Of a stretch of 64,000 nucleotides of DNA, positions 61,456-64,000 are shown in pieces (position 1 is the first letter of the stretch; each line of letters begins with the position of its first letter). The DNA comes from Cristatella mucedo (lineage: Eukaryota > Bryozoa > Phylactolaemata > Cristatellidae). A program made the position numbers and the translations under genes. A model generated the notes under the pieces. It had not been told where the DNA came from. It made no database searches and saw only the letters and a program-made list of their open reading frames with translations. The DNA lies in the NCBI GenBank assembly GCA_009760855.2, contig WPIO01000049.1, positions 1,181,501 through 1,245,500 on the forward strand, in the 5' to 3' direction.

Positions 61456-61572
61456 TGGACGTCATAATACCTAGGATAGCCCCGTCCCACCATGTTGAAT
61501 AGTGGCTGATTCGTACTAAACTTCCGGTGGACCCGGGAGGGGAGTGGCTTCGGGGTTCGGGCCCCGCCCCAA
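61456..61572 (-). promoter_or_regulatory. Probable TATA-less promoter of the N4BP2 gene
   Basis: Upstream of the ATG on the minus strand are a CRE-like TGACGTCC (61464-61457), an ETS/GABP-type CCGGAAG (61527-61521) and a GC box GGGGCGGGG (61570-61562). No TATA box is seen. This site mix is typical of broadly expressed genes. The motifs are visible; their function is inferred. Confidence 0.45.
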
Positions 61573-61845
61573 AGGATATCGGCGGCGGCCGTGAGCAAGT
61601 CAGTCAGCCCTCGATTCGGCGTCTTAAAGTCCCTCCAGTGTCGCTGCAAGCTCCTAAGCTAGGTCAAATTTTGTGCAGTGCCGCAAATTCCGTGTAAAGC
61701 AAAGTACTACACGCCTCGATCTGGGAGCCGTAACAGGTTCCGGTATGTAGAGGCAGCCTGGGATAACGAGGAAAGTGAAACGTAGGCAGGCAGCATTTCC
61801 AGATGAAAGACTACTTGTACAACGCATCGAGCCACAACATAACAA

Positions 61846-62090
61846 TAATAATAACAGTAATAATAAAAAAAATTTGCGTCGTTAGAGAACTAATATCTTT
61901 CTAGGCACTTTGCATCTGCTGGAAAGATAGCTAGCCAGAACGATTCGCTTGGACGGAGGAAATTTTATATGGAACTTCCTGAGCTGGCTCCAGAGGAGCA
62001 GATGACGTGAAGGGGGTTTCCACAATCTGGGAGCCACAGAGAAAATACTACAGTCGCCTACAACCGTCAAGTAAAAACAGGGCTAAGTAT
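61846..62090 (-). mobile_element. L2-type 3' end fragment
   Basis: An (AAT)n tail and UTR block are followed on the minus strand by GDCSIFSVAPRLWKPPS, the eroded RT C-terminal GDRAFSxxAPRLWNSLP motif. Confidence 0.65.
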
Positions 62091-62394
62091 TCGAAACCCG
62101 TCACAACTTGCACATGACCGGGCATAACGGATGGTTGGTGGCTTTGAATCTTCAAGAAAGAAATTTGAACCTTAGCCTCAGCTCACGGGAGCTATTTTGC
62201 ATGTTACATTATACAACAGGTGTTGCATAAATTTTTTTTAGCGTTGCCGAATGGGGAAGTGTAGCCAAAATAGCCTGCTGACTTAAGGTGACTAAGTTAT
62301 AAAAAGTCGCGTGGGAAGCGTGTACCAAAATTGCTCGTTTGAGCCTCTACTGACGTTAAAGGTGAAAGTTTTAAATCGAATAAAAATCATCAAC

Positions 62395-63330
62395 TATAAT
62401 TAAAAGTATTTATTAGGCACCTCAAGAGAACCACATCAGTATCTGAGAACTTTACGTATTCTGAGATGGAAACATGCAATTAGTCATGGCATGCGAAATT
62501 TTAAAACGCACAAAAGCATACAAAGGGCAATTCAGTCAGACGGAACAAGCTTCGTGGAGCAGGTAAGTCTTTAGTTGCTTTTCGAATGCTATACCATAAC
62601 TAGATGCCGCGATCCCAATCGGTATTGATTCCAATGCTTTGAAAGCGATGTACCTGCAGGCTAGGTCTCCAAGGTATTAAAAGTTGGCTAGAGGAACAAA
62701 CAAGCGACCACAGGCAGACGAGCGGGTGTTGCGAATAGGAAGCTGGCTTAGGAAGCAATCCAGATAGTTAGGCCGGAATAAAGTAATACGGGTACCTAAA
62801 AGTGAGTGACGAAACCTTGAAGTCAATTAGCTGCTTTTTTGGGATCCAGCGAAGGTCGGTGAAAGGTGCAGTGATTGGGCAGCTGTGAAGCTCACGAAAG
62901 AAAAGCCGAGCTGCAGAGGTTTGCACTATTTTTAAGCTTCTGATTTCACACGGATAAGGAAACCTTAAAGTAGGTAATTGCAGATGTATATTCAGGATGT
63001 CACAAATGTATAGAGTGGCGTGGGTGTGGTGTCTTCATTAAGCAAAGGTAGGTGTACGTAGGGCAGACTCGATTGCAGAGCGGATGCGGCCGTCTAAGAA
63101 TAAATCATTCTGGGAGAGGGCAATAAGATTCTCAGCAGAGACGTCAGAAGATGTGCTTGCGGAGCCATTTGGAAAGTTGGATTTTCTAATTTTCTGAGTG
63201 ACACTAGACTTGTCCATAATAAGCACGTTAGTTATTTTGTCCTTCAGTTTGACAAAGTTGTCTGTCATCCAAATGCGAATCTCGAATACACATGCTGCAA
63301 GAGATCTGAGAGAGTGTGAGATTATTAAAA
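62395..63330 (-). mobile_element. Third L2-like family, eroded RT fragment
   Basis: The minus strand shows a tail-like start, then a WIPKKQLIDFKVSSLTF-type block near 62800-62840. MTDNFVKLKDKITNVLIMDKS at 63268-63206 is the LINE WMxxNFLKLNxDKTEVLLxG motif in a different family from A and B. The frame is broken. Confidence 0.6.
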
Positions 63331-63639
63331 CAGTGACTAGTCAAAGCACAAGTAAGTGCAGCTGTGATTACAGCCAGTTTTCTAGAGCTGGATGATTATA
63401 AAATAAAATATCCCCTAGGAGACCATAACGTTACGGCTGGAATAAGATACTTTGCTCTTTTGATTGATAGTAACGGAGTACGACCGTCTTAAAGAGCTCG
63501 CAATTTTGATGACCTCTTTGGAAATCGCTTCAAGGTGAAAGTTTCAGTTAGAAGACCGCTTCTACAACTAGCCACTATTTTCGGTCGCTGTCCAAGATGA
63601 AAGACTAACAATACAAGTTTAGCCGATTTGAAAGCTTGA

Positions 63640-63795
63640 CTTATTATATAGGCGGCAGAAGAGCCCTAACGGGTTATCGCCGCCGCCGTCAATCAAGCGT
63701 GCGGCAATAAGGAATCACCCGCTGCAGGATTCGAACCCACGACCGGGGTCGTGAAGAGCAAGTGCCTTACCTCCTGGGTAAAGAACCTACCGCGG
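63640..63795 (-). mobile_element. SINE1 copy
   Basis: GGCGGCAGAAGAGCCCTAAC body and GGATTCGAACCCACGACC for the B-box complement. The head is well preserved. Confidence 0.7.
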
Positions 63796-64000
63796 CAGCT
63801 GGCTACAGATCTAATTGCTTTTAGTATGTATGTGTCTAGACTGAATTATTGTAATTCAGTTTTGGCAGAATACCAAGAAGAGCCATTAAGCAAGGGGGCG
63901 CTTTCCCCTGAGCAGCTGGGCTGCGAGTTGGACCACCCCAATCCTACACCCCGAGACCAGTGTCATGAGCGAAGAAATCATGCTTTAATTCTAATCAATG

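Overview
The window is animal nuclear DNA. It has short coding exons with GT-AG introns, many tRNA-derived SINEs, L2/CR1-type non-LTR retrotransposon remnants, long (GA)n microsatellites and CpG-rich stretches. The repeats and gene structure suggest an invertebrate, possibly a lophotrochozoan, but nothing seen fixes the phylum.

The main content is one large minus-strand gene running from 61363 to 22983. I reconstruct 13 coding exons whose splice phases all agree and give a 1967-residue protein. Its domain order is: N-terminal CUE domain, very long Ser/Ala-rich linker, P-loop polynucleotide-kinase domain, second long Ala/Pro-rich linker, two further CUE/UBA-like helical modules, DUF1771 and Smr. 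That order identifies it as an N4BP2 (NEDD4-binding protein 2) orthologue. A GC box, an ETS-type site and a CRE-like site lie 95 to 210 bp upstream of the ATG. Odd points are an Asn where Smr domains normally have the His of the TGxGxHSxGG motif, and a PPLY (PPxY) motif in exon 8. The introns hold SINEs, L2 remnants, a 14-bp minisatellite, (GA)n tracts read as (CU)n in the transcript, and a ~1 kb element with long inverted ends.

Left of that gene: 0-6 kb is a graveyard of L2-like fragments. It contains a three-level nest in which a solo LTR lies inside an L2 copy, which lies inside a hAT element resembling the SPIN/URR1 families. 6.4-6.8 kb has a convincing minus-strand terminal exon of an unidentified gene (acceptor, Cys-rich C terminus, stop, AATAAA). 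8.8-11.4 kb is GC/CpG-rich with candidate splice donors on both strands. 11.7-14.4 kb is the best-preserved L2-like element, 5'-truncated, with one in-frame stop between endonuclease and reverse transcriptase. 15-22 kb is microsatellites, SINEs and LINE debris. Right of the gene's first exon (61.6-64 kb) are more LINE fragments and a SINE.

Most other open frames are shadows of the N4BP2 exons, GA repeats, the minisatellite or GC-rich DNA.
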